A DNA stretch of 62,084 bases from JAYFQF01 sp034927285. Lineage in GTDB: Bacteria; Bacillota; Peptococcia; DRI-13; UBA5745. Shown in pieces: positions 16,914 through 25,833 of this stretch; within the stretch, counting starts at the first letter, position 1, and each line of letters opens with the position of its first letter. Under the pieces are notes generated by a model. The model had not been told where the DNA came from and made no database searches. It saw only the letters and a program-made list of their open reading frames with translations. The position numbers and the translations under genes were made by a program. The DNA lies in assembly GCA_034927285.1 (NCBI GenBank), contig JAYFQF010000035.1, positions 1 to 62,084 on the forward strand, written 5' to 3'.

Positions 16914-18224
16914 CTATATCCCCAGAAGGGAGCGGATCAGCATATAAACGATCATCACGGCGGTAACCACCCAGCCATTGATGATCAGCGATTTCAGGTG
17001 GTTGGATCTGGCCAGCCCCATCTCGGTCATCATATCCGCTCCCGGATAGGCAAAAGAAGTGATCTGAGATCCGATCAGCAGCATGCTTATATAAAGAGGG
17101 AGGCCTACGCCAAGATTGGCGGCGATATCCCCAAACATGCCCGCCATAATTTCTACCTGCGCTACGGCAGCGCCGGAAATACCGAAAATCCCAAAAAGCG
17201 TACCGATCATTAAAAAGCCCACGGACCCGCTGGCGTCAATCAACGGCTTCAACAAATCTCCCACAGCGGCAAAAGCTCCGGTATCCGCCACAAAGTTAAC
17301 AAAAGGATCAAAGAGAACAAACATCAGATAAAACCAGGCCATACGGGAGGCCCCCCGCATCATGACGTCCATAACTTTGGTGCAGGAGTAACCGGCAGCC
17401 AGTCCCGTAATAGCCCCGGCAGACAGGATCATGATCAGGGCGTAACTCATGCCGCCCCGCTTCAATATTCCATAGAGCAATAACGGAATGATGGCGGCTA
17501 CAAATCCCCTGGCTCCCCTGACGGCCTCCTTAGCGGGAGAACTGTCGCCGGAGGTATCCGCCGCCTCTTCCGGCGGGTACATGATCGCCTCTCCTTCCGG
17601 TCCATATTTTTTCTGAGCCCAAAACGCCATAATCACACCGATGATAAACATCAGCGCCGCCATGGGCAGAGCTACCTTCAGGGCGTATTCCCCGTAGGAC
17701 AGCCCCGTCATTCCCATTAGCTGGACAGTGGGCGGGGTGAAAGGCCCGATCAGCAAACCGGCTACGCTGCCGCAATGAAAAGCAATGGACATAGCGCTGG
17801 GGGATACTTTATAACTGGCCGCCAAGGTAATGGCTACGGTAGCTGCCATAGCGGCGGCGGCAATCATACTGCCGATGGCTACCGTCAGAATCACGATAGT
17901 AACCATACTGCCAATGATGATTCCGGCAGGGGATACCGGAAAAGTCCTCATCAGCTTCTTTACCATCAGCGGAGCGGCGCCGGTATCTTTGAGAATTTCC
18001 GCCAAGGCGGAACCAAACATGACTAAAAGACCGATAACCCCCAAAAAGGAGCCGGCGCCGGCATAAATCCCCGCGGCCAATCCTGTAATTCCTTTACCTG
18101 CCAGGACCATGGCGGCCAAAACACCGGCCACGGTAGCCAGCAAAGGATTGACGCCCTTAAAGCCCAATACCGCATAAACAACGATGGGCAGCAGTCCTAA
18201 TACTGCGGGGAGACCGAAAATCAT
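16914..18224 (-). CDS. Polytopic transporter of the ion-transporter/GntP-like type
   Basis: A 436-residue membrane protein with about 11-12 hydrophobic segments and a hydrophilic central loop (about 220-240, rich in Glu/Ser/Pro), typical of two-repeat secondary carriers. It starts LPAVLGLLPIVVYAVLGFKGVNPLLATVAGVL and has repeated SGAAVAQ/GSMIAAAAMA helix hairpins. Family assignment is only to the broad carboxylate/cation symporter group. It is the last gene of the operon, after the beta-lactamase-fold hydrolase, and is followed by a terminator. It may export a product or import a second substrate. Confidence 0.72.
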   Translation of the reverse strand: MIFGLPAVLGLLPIVVYAVLGFKGVNPLLATVAGVLAAMVLAGKGITGLAAGIYAGAGSFLGVIGLLVMFGSALAEILKDTGAAPLMVKKLMRTFPVSPAGIIIGSMVTIVILTVAIGSMIAAAAMAATVAITLAASYKVSPSAMSIAFHCGSVAGLLIGPFTPPTVQLMGMTGLSYGEYALKVALPMAALMFIIGVIMAFWAQKKYGPEGEAIMYPPEEAADTSGDSSPAKEAVRGARGFVAAIIPLLLYGILKRGGMSYALIMILSAGAITGLAAGYSCTKVMDVMMRGASRMAWFYLMFVLFDPFVNFVADTGAFAAVGDLLKPLIDASGSVGFLMIGTLFGIFGISGAAVAQVEIMAGMFGDIAANLGVGLPLYISMLLIGSQITSFAYPGADMMTEMGLARSNHLKSLIINGWVVTAVMIVYMLIRSLLGI

Positions 18225-18264
18225 CTTACATCCTCCTTATTTCATCTTCTTGTCCTCTCAGCAT

Positions 18265-19071
18265 TCACCTGTAGTATTCAACAAAATCCCCGGTGACTTC
18301 GGAAATGAACCCGATGGCCTTTTCATTTTCCACATCCTCTGTCAGACAAACCAGGATGAACTTGATCCCGGGCAAATACACAATGCCGATATCATGCTCG
18401 ATGCCGGGCATATCGCCGGTTTTGTGGGCGATCTTCACCTCATTCCGCTTAAATATCAGATCCCAGCGGTCGATTACTTTTACCGGCATTTTATTATTGC
18501 ATTGCTGCCGCAGCAGAATATTGACGGCATCCCGGCAATCCTCCGGTTCCAGCAGCGTCTCCCGGACCAGCCCTTCCAAAATTTCCGCCAAAGCCCCGGC
18601 GGTAACGCAATTCACCAGTCCTTTTTTCATTCCTTGGGGATCCAGCATTTTTCGTTCCGCCCGAATTACCCCTAAGCCCTTCTTTTCCAGAAAGCCCTTG
18701 ATCCTCTCGGTGCCTACCGCTTCCATCACCAGATTGGTAGCCATATTGTCGCTGACCACAATCATCAGCGTCATCAGATCACGAAGCTTGGGTTCTAACC
18801 CTTCCGCAAATTCAAATAATACGCCGTTGCCGCCTACCTTGTCCTTTTCTCTGACCATGATCCGCCCCTCCAGAGATAAAACTCCTTTTTCGGCCCAGTA
18901 GTAGGCCGCGCAGAGGATCGGCAGCTTTATGGTGCTGGCCGGCGTAAAAAGCTGATCCCCGTTCCAGGCAAATTCCTCTCCCGTATCCGGGTTTCTGGCC
19001 ACCACCGCAATTTTTCCCGGCAAAGCCTGCATTCTCCTCTCAATAATCCGGCATAATTCTTCCCTCTCCAT
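18265..19071 (-). CDS. Class A beta-lactamase-fold serine hydrolase, no signal peptide
   Basis: A 268-residue serine hydrolase with every class A landmark: TPASTIKLP (Ser-x-x-Lys), VSDNMATN (Ser-Asp-Asn) and HKTG near the C-terminus. The start is ATG at 19071 with AAAGGAG eight bases upstream; the protein begins MEREELCRIIERRM, with no signal peptide or membrane anchor, so it should be cytoplasmic. That makes a role in antibiotic resistance unlikely, as its peptidoglycan-like targets are outside. A hydrolase for an imported amide, ester or D-peptide fits the neighbours better (inference). The in-frame upstream extension covers repeated sequence and is not convincing. Confidence 0.85.
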   Translation of the reverse strand: MEREELCRIIERRMQALPGKIAVVARNPDTGEEFAWNGDQLFTPASTIKLPILCAAYYWAEKGVLSLEGRIMVREKDKVGGNGVLFEFAEGLEPKLRDLMTLMIVVSDNMATNLVMEAVGTERIKGFLEKKGLGVIRAERKMLDPQGMKKGLVNCVTAGALAEILEGLVRETLLEPEDCRDAVNILLRQQCNNKMPVKVIDRWDLIFKRNEVKIAHKTGDMPGIEHDIGIVYLPGIKFILVCLTEDVENEKAIGFISEVTGDFVEYYR

Positions 19072-19154
19072 TTCGCCCTCTCCTTTGCTCTGCTTAATTA
19101 TTGCCGGCTTTGGGCCGGTTTTCATTTCCCGCCGGCCATACATTTCCCGCCGGG

Positions 19155-19240
19155 CCATCAATCCAGCTCACGACTGCCGCCGGATCATCACCTCTGCCGG
19201 ATCATCATTCCGGCTCACGACTCCGCCGGACCGTTACCGC
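19155..19240. repeat. Imperfect ~43-base duplication between two operon genes
   Basis: Two adjacent copies share CAGCTCACGACTGCCGCCGG-like and GCCGGATCATCA segments, in the 162-base gap between the D-aminoacylase and the beta-lactamase-fold gene. Confidence 0.55.
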
Positions 19241-20829
19241 CGCCGGATAAATCTGCCCGGCGTCCTTCCCGTGGGCTGCTTTTCCCGGAGCACCGTTTCG
19301 CCACCCACAATCACCCGCTGAATTCCTTCCGAAAGCCTTTGAGGTTCCGCAAAGGTGGCCTGATCCTTCACCCGGCAAGGATCAAATATCGTGATATCCG
19401 CCCGGTAACCGGGCAGCAGATATCCCACATCCTTCAAGCCGTACACCTCCGCCGGCAAGGCGGTAAGCTTTCTCACCGCCGCCGTAATTCCCTCTTCCGT
19501 GGCCAGATCGGCATAGCGGCTTAAATAGCGGGTAAAAGCGCCATATAGACGGGGATGAGGTTTTCTCCCCACCGGTACCCCGTCGGTGCAGACCATCATC
19601 CTGGGGTGGGCTAGGACAGTTCTTACGTCTTCTTCAGCCATTCCCTGAAGAATGGCCGTTACCTGCCCTTTTTCTTCCAGAAGGAGATCCAGAACAAACT
19701 CGCCGGGATCCTGCTGCCTCAATCTGGCGCCTTCCTCCAGGCTGAGGCCCTCCAGATTTTTATTTCTCCCGGAAGCCGCCGATCCGATGAAAATCCGGTC
19801 ATAGCCCAAATTCACCACCCGGTTGTCCCAGCCCGGCAGACCTTCCCGGAAATCCCGTAAAATCTTCTGCTTTTTCTCTTTATCGGCAAGTATGGTTAAT
19901 AATCCGGCGATACCTCCGGTCATGCTCCAGGGAGGCAAGATGATCGTCATGGTGGTGCTGGAGGCGTCATAAGGATAGCAGTCGCCGCTGATCCGCAGCC
20001 CCCTGGCCCCGGCTTCCTCCATCAGCTTCAGCGCCTGGCGGACTTTGCCATGGTTGGGCTTGCCGGAAGCTTTCAGGTGAGAAATATTTACCTGGACGCC
20101 GGAAACCTCCCCCACTTCAATGGCTTCAGCTACCGCATCCAAAAGGCGGTTTCCTTCATTTCGCATATGGGTGGTATAAATACCGTCATAAGCCGCACAA
20201 ACCCTGGCCAGCTCCGTTAATTCCCGGATATCGGCAAACATCCCCGGCGCATACACCAATCCGGTGGACATGCCAAAGGCCCCTTCTTCCAGGGCGGAAG
20301 CCAGCATGTTTTTCATGCTTTCCAGCTCCGCCGCCGCGGTCTTTCGCCCGGCAAAGCCCAGGGCATTGATCCGCAGAGTGCCGTGTCCGATAAAGGTCCC
20401 CTGATTTATGGCCATCCCCTGTTTCTCGACCTCCCGGCGGTAAGCGGCCAGGTCTTCCCAGGGCCAGGCCTGTTCTGTCCCGCCTAAAACAGATTGCGTA
20501 TATTCGCGTATCCCCGCCGCCGCTTCCTGTTCAACCGGATAAGCGGAAATCCCGCACTGGCCGGTAAGTTCGGTAGTAATCCCCTGGGAGGCTTTCGCCA
20601 GACAAGCGCCGTCCTGCCAGACCGACAGTTCGGAATGGGCGTGAACGTCAATAAACCCGGGGCAGACCGCCAAATTCCCGGCCTCCACCTCCTCCCGTCC
20701 GGTATCGCCAAAAAGATCGCCGACAGCGGCAATCCTGCCCTCCTGCACCGCTAAATCCCCCCGCCGGCAAAAGAACTCATCCCCGCCGGATATCAGGGTT
20801 CCGTTTTTGATCAGCAGATCATATTTCAT
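19234..20829 (-). CDS. N-acyl-D-amino-acid deacylase (D-aminoacylase), amidohydrolase family
   Basis: Zinc amidohydrolase that releases free D-amino acids from N-acyl-D-amino acids. The 531 residues show the family set: LLIKNGTLISGG start, metal motif FIDVHAHSELSV, metal-bridging Cys in ELTGQCGIS, GHGTLR, ISTHMRNEG-like TTHMRNEG, VNISHLKASG, the catalytic Asp in VCTDGVPVG, and the C-terminal GYRADITIFDP. The open frame runs to 21042, but ATG at 20829 (AAGGGAG upstream) starts at the family N-terminus. It is 31 bases from the M20 gene, so co-transcribed. Confidence 0.9.
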   Translation of the reverse strand: MKYDLLIKNGTLISGGDEFFCRRGDLAVQEGRIAAVGDLFGDTGREEVEAGNLAVCPGFIDVHAHSELSVWQDGACLAKASQGITTELTGQCGISAYPVEQEAAAGIREYTQSVLGGTEQAWPWEDLAAYRREVEKQGMAINQGTFIGHGTLRINALGFAGRKTAAAELESMKNMLASALEEGAFGMSTGLVYAPGMFADIRELTELARVCAAYDGIYTTHMRNEGNRLLDAVAEAIEVGEVSGVQVNISHLKASGKPNHGKVRQALKLMEEAGARGLRISGDCYPYDASSTTMTIILPPWSMTGGIAGLLTILADKEKKQKILRDFREGLPGWDNRVVNLGYDRIFIGSAASGRNKNLEGLSLEEGARLRQQDPGEFVLDLLLEEKGQVTAILQGMAEEDVRTVLAHPRMMVCTDGVPVGRKPHPRLYGAFTRYLSRYADLATEEGITAAVRKLTALPAEVYGLKDVGYLLPGYRADITIFDPCRVKDQATFAEPQRLSEGIQRVIVGGETVLREKQPTGRTPGRFIRRR

Positions 20830-20860
20830 TGCATGCTCCCTTCGGCAGTTTATTAAACAT

Positions 20861-22060
20861 TTATCCCTGATGTCCCTCCAGATACCGCCAGGCTGCGGCG
20901 GCCTGAAGAGCGGCTCCAATGACCAGCGCGTCCTCATCCACATCAAAATGAGAGCTGTGCAGCGGCCACTCCGTATCCTTTTCCCGGTTTGCCGTACCCA
21001 AAAACCACATAGCCCCGGGGACCGCTTTGGCGAAATAAGCAAAATCCTCGGTGATCATTCTGGCCCTGGGCAGCTGCCGGAGGGAGAGACCTCCCAGGCT
21101 TTCGGCAGCCTGCCGGATCAGATTCGTTATTCCGTCGTCATTGATCAGGCTTTCATAGCTGATCTCACGGACCACTTCGCAGCTTCCCCCCATGGACCGG
21201 GCCACCCCCTGGCAGATTTCCTCCAGCCTTTTCATCAGCGCTTCCCGGGTTTCCGGGTTTAAGGTGCGGCACATTCCCCTTAATAAAACCTCTTCGCAGA
21301 CAATATTTGGGGATTTACCTCCTTCGATCATGCCAAAACTCAAAATGGCCGGATGGAAGGTATCCTTCTCCCTGGCCATCAGGGTCTGGATGGCCAAAAG
21401 GATCTGGGCGGCGATCAAAATGGCATCCACTCCCTGGTGGGGGTAGGCGCCGTGGCAGCTCTTTCCCCGGACATAAATCCTTAAGCGGTCGGAGGCGGCC
21501 ATGGTCTCTCCGTAAGAAATACCGATCTCGCCGGTTTGAAAAGAGCTGTCTACATGGAGCGCCAAAACAGCGTCTGCCGGAGGATCCTCCAAAGCCCCGT
21601 CGTCGATCATCGGCTGGGCTCCGCCGTTCATTTCTTCGCTGGGCTGAAAGATGAACTTTACATTTCCCTTAAGTTCATCCCGGTATTTTTTCAGAATCAG
21701 CGCCGCGCCTAATTGGATAGCCATGTGGCAGTCGTGGCCGCAAGCGTGCATTATACCCGGATTTACCGACCGGTAGGGCAGGTCTTTAGCCTCATCGATG
21801 AACAGGGCGTCCATATCCGCCCGCAGCGCCACGGTAGGTCCCGCGGGGCCGGCTTTTCCTCCTTTAAGGCAGCCGATGACTCCGGGCAGGGGGGCTCCCA
21901 CTCCCTCTTTTACCACCAAACCGCAAGCCTTCAGTTTTTCACTGATAAACTCCGCTGTCTTAACCTCCCGGCCGCTGGTTTCCGGATAGCGGTGAAAATG
22001 CCGGCGGTATTCCCGTAAAGTTTCTTTTATCTCTTCCGCTTCTTTTAAAAAGTCAATCAT
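20861..22060 (-). CDS. M20-family amidohydrolase (aminoacylase/carboxypeptidase type)
   Basis: Dinuclear-metal hydrolase for N-acyl amino acids or similar amides; 399 residues. Motifs: RRHFHRYPETSG, ALRADMDALFI, MHACGHDCHMAIQLGAA, FIFQPSEEMNGGAQPMI, ALHVDSSFQTGEIG, and the C-terminal MITEDFAYFA and HSSHFDVDEDAL. These include the conserved metal ligands of the M20D group, whose members include hippuricases, IAA-amino-acid hydrolases and AbgA/B. ATG at 22060 is preferred over TTG at 22081. It lies 24 bases after an AbgT-type transporter, matching the Abg uptake-and-cleave logic. Confidence 0.9.
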   Translation of the reverse strand: MIDFLKEAEEIKETLREYRRHFHRYPETSGREVKTAEFISEKLKACGLVVKEGVGAPLPGVIGCLKGGKAGPAGPTVALRADMDALFIDEAKDLPYRSVNPGIMHACGHDCHMAIQLGAALILKKYRDELKGNVKFIFQPSEEMNGGAQPMIDDGALEDPPADAVLALHVDSSFQTGEIGISYGETMAASDRLRIYVRGKSCHGAYPHQGVDAILIAAQILLAIQTLMAREKDTFHPAILSFGMIEGGKSPNIVCEEVLLRGMCRTLNPETREALMKRLEEICQGVARSMGGSCEVVREISYESLINDDGITNLIRQAAESLGGLSLRQLPRARMITEDFAYFAKAVPGAMWFLGTANREKDTEWPLHSSHFDVDEDALVIGAALQAAAAWRYLEGHQG

Positions 22061-22084
22061 CTTTACCTCTTTTCTCCGCAAGAC

Positions 22085-23620
22085 TTACATAAACGTTCCG
22101 TATCCCGGTCCCATCGGCAGTCCAAGATAGGCCCAGATCAGCAGAAACACGATCCAGACCAGACCGGCGATGAGGCTGTAGGGCAGCATATAAGCCATAA
22201 CCGTACCCGTCTTGGCCCGGCCGTCATATTCCTGGGCGTATCCTAAGATAATGGCCAGATAGGGCAATGTGGGCGTAATATTGTTTGTCAGGCCGTCGCC
22301 CATCCTGTAGGCTACCTGGGTAGCCGCCGGAGAAATCCCGGCGATCATGAACATGGGAACGAAAATTGCGGAAATAAGGGCCCATTTACCATTGGCGCTC
22401 CCCATAAATAAATTAATGAACGCCACCATGATCACGAATACTCCTAAAAGGATCGGTCCGGGCAGACCCAGGTTTTGCAGGAATCTCCCTCCGAGAACGG
22501 CAATCACCGTAGCGATCTGACTATCTCCGAATACGGCGATAAACTGAGCGGCAAAAAAGCAGATCAGGAAAAAGCTGCCCAGGGTTTTCAGCTCTTTTTG
22601 CATCATGGGTATGGTATCCCCGAATTTCTTAATGGTCCCCGTTACTTTCCCATAGACATAACCGGCAATAAAGAACAGCAAAAACACAAGGGTGGGAATG
22701 GATTTGAACAGCAGGCCCGTCATTACCGTGCCGCCTTCAGGAGCCTGGAAGGGCATTCCTCTGAAGGTCATCAGCCAGATCAGGATAAAAAACAGGATCA
22801 GCGATATCAGTGAGGCTTTCAGTCCCTTCCTTTCCTGAGCCGTGAGAGGCTGATATTCCTCCTGGGTAACCGTTTTCCGGGAGTTCACGCCCAAACCGGT
22901 CCGGGCCAGACGAGGCTCAATATATCTGATGGAGATGGCCGCGCAAAGGAAAGTCAGAATAAAAGTCGAAGTAAACATGAAATACCAGCCCATGGCGGGA
23001 TTGGCTGTATAATTGGGATCAATAATCCGGGCCGCCGCCTCCGACATACCGGCTAAGGAGGCGTCGCCGGATCCTACCAGAAGATTGGCCCCGAAACCTA
23101 CGCAAACACTGGCAAAAGCCAGGAAGAGTCCGTCCAAAGGATTCCTTCCCGCACTCTGATAAAGCATGGCCACCAGAGGCGGAAATACGATAAAGGCGGC
23201 GTCGCCGGCCAAATTGGCGTTAACGCCGATAAAAGCCACGATCAGTGCCAGTCTCCATTTGTTTTCGGAGCCTCCGGCAGTCTTCAGGGTCGCCCCCAAC
23301 AGTCCGCTGTAATTCGATACCGCCAGGCCGAGAGTACAAATGGGAACGGTCAGCATGGGAGCGAAGTTCATCCATTTGCTGCCCATATTCCGCAAAAAAT
23401 TTCCGATGCCGTCGGCAGTCAGCATATTCACGATATTAATGGGTTCGCCGGTAGTGGGATGTGTTACACCGACGCCCATTTTTCCAAGCACCAAGGAAGC
23501 CACAAGAGTTATCGCCCATAGCCAGATAAAAAGGTATACGGGATGAGGCACTTTATTTCCGGCTTTTTCAATCCAGCCATAAAATCCGGTTAATTGGCCT
23601 GGATCATGTTCTTTTGACAT
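22085..23620 (-). CDS. AbgT-family transporter
   Basis: An 511-residue polytopic membrane protein with the AbgT features GWIEKAGNKVPHPVYLFIWLW, GANLLVGSGDASLAGMSEAAARIIDP and NNITPTLPYLAIILGYAQEYD. The family imports p-aminobenzoyl-glutamate and possibly other acyl-amino acids, or exports sulfonamides. ATG at 23620 follows AGGAGGG; the upstream in-frame ATG is not needed. It is the first gene of the operon. Its leader (from a promoter near 23912) contains the purine-rich tandem repeat. Confidence 0.9.
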   Translation of the reverse strand: MSKEHDPGQLTGFYGWIEKAGNKVPHPVYLFIWLWAITLVASLVLGKMGVGVTHPTTGEPINIVNMLTADGIGNFLRNMGSKWMNFAPMLTVPICTLGLAVSNYSGLLGATLKTAGGSENKWRLALIVAFIGVNANLAGDAAFIVFPPLVAMLYQSAGRNPLDGLFLAFASVCVGFGANLLVGSGDASLAGMSEAAARIIDPNYTANPAMGWYFMFTSTFILTFLCAAISIRYIEPRLARTGLGVNSRKTVTQEEYQPLTAQERKGLKASLISLILFFILIWLMTFRGMPFQAPEGGTVMTGLLFKSIPTLVFLLFFIAGYVYGKVTGTIKKFGDTIPMMQKELKTLGSFFLICFFAAQFIAVFGDSQIATVIAVLGGRFLQNLGLPGPILLGVFVIMVAFINLFMGSANGKWALISAIFVPMFMIAGISPAATQVAYRMGDGLTNNITPTLPYLAIILGYAQEYDGRAKTGTVMAYMLPYSLIAGLVWIVFLLIWAYLGLPMGPGYGTFM

Positions 23621-23731
23621 GCTAAATCCCTCCTGATCCATCAATTTCGGGCTTATCTGAATGTTATGAATACCGCCGATATCTGTGGTTTAACCTGATC
23701 GTTTATCCCTTTTGCCTTTTCTCCCTCCTGT

Positions 23732-23829
23732 GCTCTTGCCTTTCGCCTCTTGCCTTTCGCCTCTTGCCTTTTGCCTCTTGCCCTTTCACCTCTTGGCCTT
23801 TTGTCTTTTGGCCTTTTGCCCTCGCTCCC
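23732..23829. repeat. 14-base tandem repeat in the AbgT leader
   Basis: On the minus (transcribed) strand units of AGGCRAAAGGCAAG recur about three times exactly and continue as looser AGGCAAA/GGCCAAA copies. It is almost pure purine in the RNA, with AGGAGGG-like strings. Confidence 0.7.
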
Positions 23830-23885
23830 CCTTTCCGCGGCATGATTTTTTCTTCCCTTTCTACTCCTATATGCTCAGCGATGAT

Positions 23886-23912
23886 ATATTATTATATATA
23901 TTATAAAGTCAA
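23886..23912 (-). promoter_or_regulatory. Promoter for the AbgT operon
   Basis: TTGACT (23912-23907) is followed after 15-17 bases by TAATAT/ATATAT in an AT-rich run. It would give a leader of about 260 bases. Confidence 0.55.
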
Positions 23913-24045
23913 TCAGAAGCTATAGAATGTTATTCAGCCAATATTCTAATCATGCAAAAAAGATCCTTAATCAGTTCCCCCGCTGAACATCGATATTGAG
24001 CCCGATTTTCCCAGCTTCCGTCGCCGGATTCTGTTCACCCTTAAT

Positions 24046-24078
24046 GCAAAAGAACCATCCGCTAAACCGCGGATGGCT
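24046..24078 (-). terminator. Second terminator-like hairpin after the PLP enzyme gene
   Basis: CCATCCGC pairs with GCGGATGG around six bases; minus-strand reading exits into TTCTTTTGC. It probably backs up the terminator at 24157. Confidence 0.5.
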
Positions 24079-24156
24079 CCTTCCTCTTCTTCACTTTTTC
24101 TTTTCCCCCAACGATTGACGTTGAACCTTTCTTTTACCCAACTATTGTCCGTAAAC

Positions 24157-24191
24157 CAAAAAAAAGAGCGGAATCAAAAGATTCCGCTCCG
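24157..24191 (-). terminator. Rho-independent terminator of the cobalamin/PLP operon
   Basis: CGGAGCGGAATC and GATTCCGCTC form a stem with a short TTTT loop; minus-strand reading exits into eight or more T. It is about 55 bases past the stop of the PLP enzyme gene. Confidence 0.88.
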
Positions 24192-24245
24192 AGGGTATTA
24201 CAATTTGCCGGGTCTTGAAACCAAGACCATCTGCGTTTAGAGAGA

Positions 24246-25733
24246 TTAGTCGCAAACGCCGGCGTATTTGGAGGTGATGTTGATCAGAGCAACCAGGCCC
24301 TTAACAGCAATTCTCATTCTCTCGGGGATCAGAGCACCGTTGTCGTCCAGGGTGTTCAGACCGGTGGAAACATAGATGTTGCCGTCGTAAGCGATGGTGG
24401 GGATCATGCCCATAGCGCCGATACCTTCCTGGAAGATATTGGTGCCGGCATACATGTCCTCGATGGAGAAGATAGGCACGCCCATCTTACCCTTCTTCCA
24501 AGTTCCTTCGTAGTTGATTTCAACTGCGCAGGAGTTGTAGGACTTGGTGAAGATGAAACCATCTTTGATGGCGGGATCCAGAGCTTTGAACTCTTCCACG
24601 ATGATGTCGTACATCTGATCAACGGGCTGGGTCATCAGCTTAGGATTGTCTTTCAGAACCTTCATGGCAGCTAAGCAGCCGCAGAGGCCTTCTTTACCGG
24701 GGTCAAACGCAACGCTGACGGCTTTACCATAGGAAGACAGAGCGCCGTAGCGGTTACCGGCAAAGCCCATAGCCCGACGAGCGTTAACCATGATATCTTC
24801 TTTACCGATGATCAGGCCGCAGATGGAAGAACCGGTAGCTTTGTCCATGGAGTAAACGATAGCGTCGGCGCCGGTCTTGCGGATGTCATGACCAACGAAG
24901 GGCAGGCCCCAAGCGCAGTCTACAACGTAGGGTACGCTGTATTTATGAGCTACATCAGCCAGAACCTTCTGGAGGATAGGAGTGCCTTCGGCATCATGGT
25001 CGCCATAGCCGTAACCAGGGGTGTCATAGCCCAGAGAGGTTACGCCGGACAACATGGATGCATGCCGGGCAGCCCATTCTTCAGCAACAGGTCTGTTCTC
25101 TTCGCCCTTAACACCGGTCAGCAAGGGGGTAGGATAGTATTTGATACCATGGTTGTCATAATTGGCTCCAGCCAAAGGCATTACCAGGGTGTCCAGCATA
25201 GGCTGTCTCTTGCCCATCATGCTTAATTCGCCGGCGGTGCAGCCTCTGTCGGCAATGATATCTTTGAAGCGGGGCGGGAAGGGACGACCATAACCGCCCT
25301 GATGATGGAAATGCTTCTCCCAGGGAGCGAGATAACGAGCGCGGTAGGGGTCGCCGGCGCCCATAACGGGAGGCATAAACATGCTGGTGTAGCAAACATT
25401 GATGCCGGCCTCACAAGTAGCGGTGGGGCAAACATCATATTCGGCACCGTAGAAATCCTTGACCATGTAGCGCATTTCTTCAACATAGCCGGCCAGGCCT
25501 TTGACGGCTTTGGCTTCTTTTTCACTGAAAGCCAATACGTCGTCACGCAGGGGAGCAGGGCAACCGGAAACGCCGCCGGTCAGACCGAAGGTGCCGCGGC
25601 CTTGTTCTTTCAGCTTAGCGAGCTCATCGGAAATACCGATTTTCTTTGCTTCCGCAGCAGCGTCAGCGTAGATGTTCTTGATGTTGGCGAACAGGTTCGA
25701 ATACATCTGAGTTTTGTACTTAAACTTTGCCAT
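24246..25733 (-). CDS. Fold-type-I PLP-dependent enzyme of unassigned function
   Basis: A 495-residue soluble protein. Residues about 85-120 (FYGAEYDVCPTATCEAGINV) match the cofactor-phosphate side of aminotransferase-fold enzymes; D272 in VVDCAWG should hold the PLP ring nitrogen, and K298 in YSMDKATGS, 26 residues later, should form the Schiff base. The layout around K298 recalls SelA/D-glucosaminate-6-phosphate ammonia-lyase-like families, but I do not recognise the family. The codon choice is more biased than in the neighbours, which suggests high expression. ATG at 25733 follows AAAGGAG. It is last in the operon, 100 bases after the cobalamin protein and before a strong terminator. Confidence 0.75.
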   Translation of the reverse strand: MAKFKYKTQMYSNLFANIKNIYADAAAEAKKIGISDELAKLKEQGRGTFGLTGGVSGCPAPLRDDVLAFSEKEAKAVKGLAGYVEEMRYMVKDFYGAEYDVCPTATCEAGINVCYTSMFMPPVMGAGDPYRARYLAPWEKHFHHQGGYGRPFPPRFKDIIADRGCTAGELSMMGKRQPMLDTLVMPLAGANYDNHGIKYYPTPLLTGVKGEENRPVAEEWAARHASMLSGVTSLGYDTPGYGYGDHDAEGTPILQKVLADVAHKYSVPYVVDCAWGLPFVGHDIRKTGADAIVYSMDKATGSSICGLIIGKEDIMVNARRAMGFAGNRYGALSSYGKAVSVAFDPGKEGLCGCLAAMKVLKDNPKLMTQPVDQMYDIIVEEFKALDPAIKDGFIFTKSYNSCAVEINYEGTWKKGKMGVPIFSIEDMYAGTNIFQEGIGAMGMIPTIAYDGNIYVSTGLNTLDDNGALIPERMRIAVKGLVALINITSKYAGVCD

Positions 25734-25806
25734 GGGAATCCACTCCTTTAATTTAATTCTTTATTGTTTTCCGGCAAAGGCCGGAGGACAACCGATAATG
25801 GTAATG

Positions 25807-25823
25807 CGGCGGTTTTACCGCCG
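25807..25823 (-). repeat. Small intercistronic hairpin
   Basis: CGGCGG and CCGCCG flank TTTTA, between the cobalamin gene and the PLP enzyme gene. A second weak CCGG/CCGG stem lies at about 25771-25784. They could allow different expression of the two genes. Confidence 0.4.
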
Positions 25824-25833
25824 GGCGGGCACC

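Larger units (their letters stand above)
23621..24245. other. 625-base intergenic region between the AbgT operon and the PLP enzyme gene
   Basis: No gene seen. It contains, from left to right, the 14-base tandem repeat (23732-23829), a strong leftward promoter (23886-23912), an AT-rich stretch, and two terminator hairpins (24046-24078 and 24157-24191). The PLP enzyme transcript therefore ends here and the operon transcript starts here. Confidence 0.65.

Noticed and set aside
18265..19161. Longer start for the beta-lactamase-fold gene, giving an extra 30 residues
   Set aside because: The extension encodes basic residues over a DNA duplication, has no ribosome site and no signal peptide; ATG at 19071 has a good AAAGGAG.
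23712..23906. 64-codon open frame over the pyrimidine-rich repeat
   Set aside because: Its Leu/Phe/Cys repeats simply reflect the tandem DNA repeat; no ribosome site.
24246..25733. Assignment of the PLP enzyme as 2-amino-4-oxopentanoate thiolase OrtB
   Set aside because: OrtB is a fold-type-II enzyme; the Asp-Lys spacing and layout here are fold type I.
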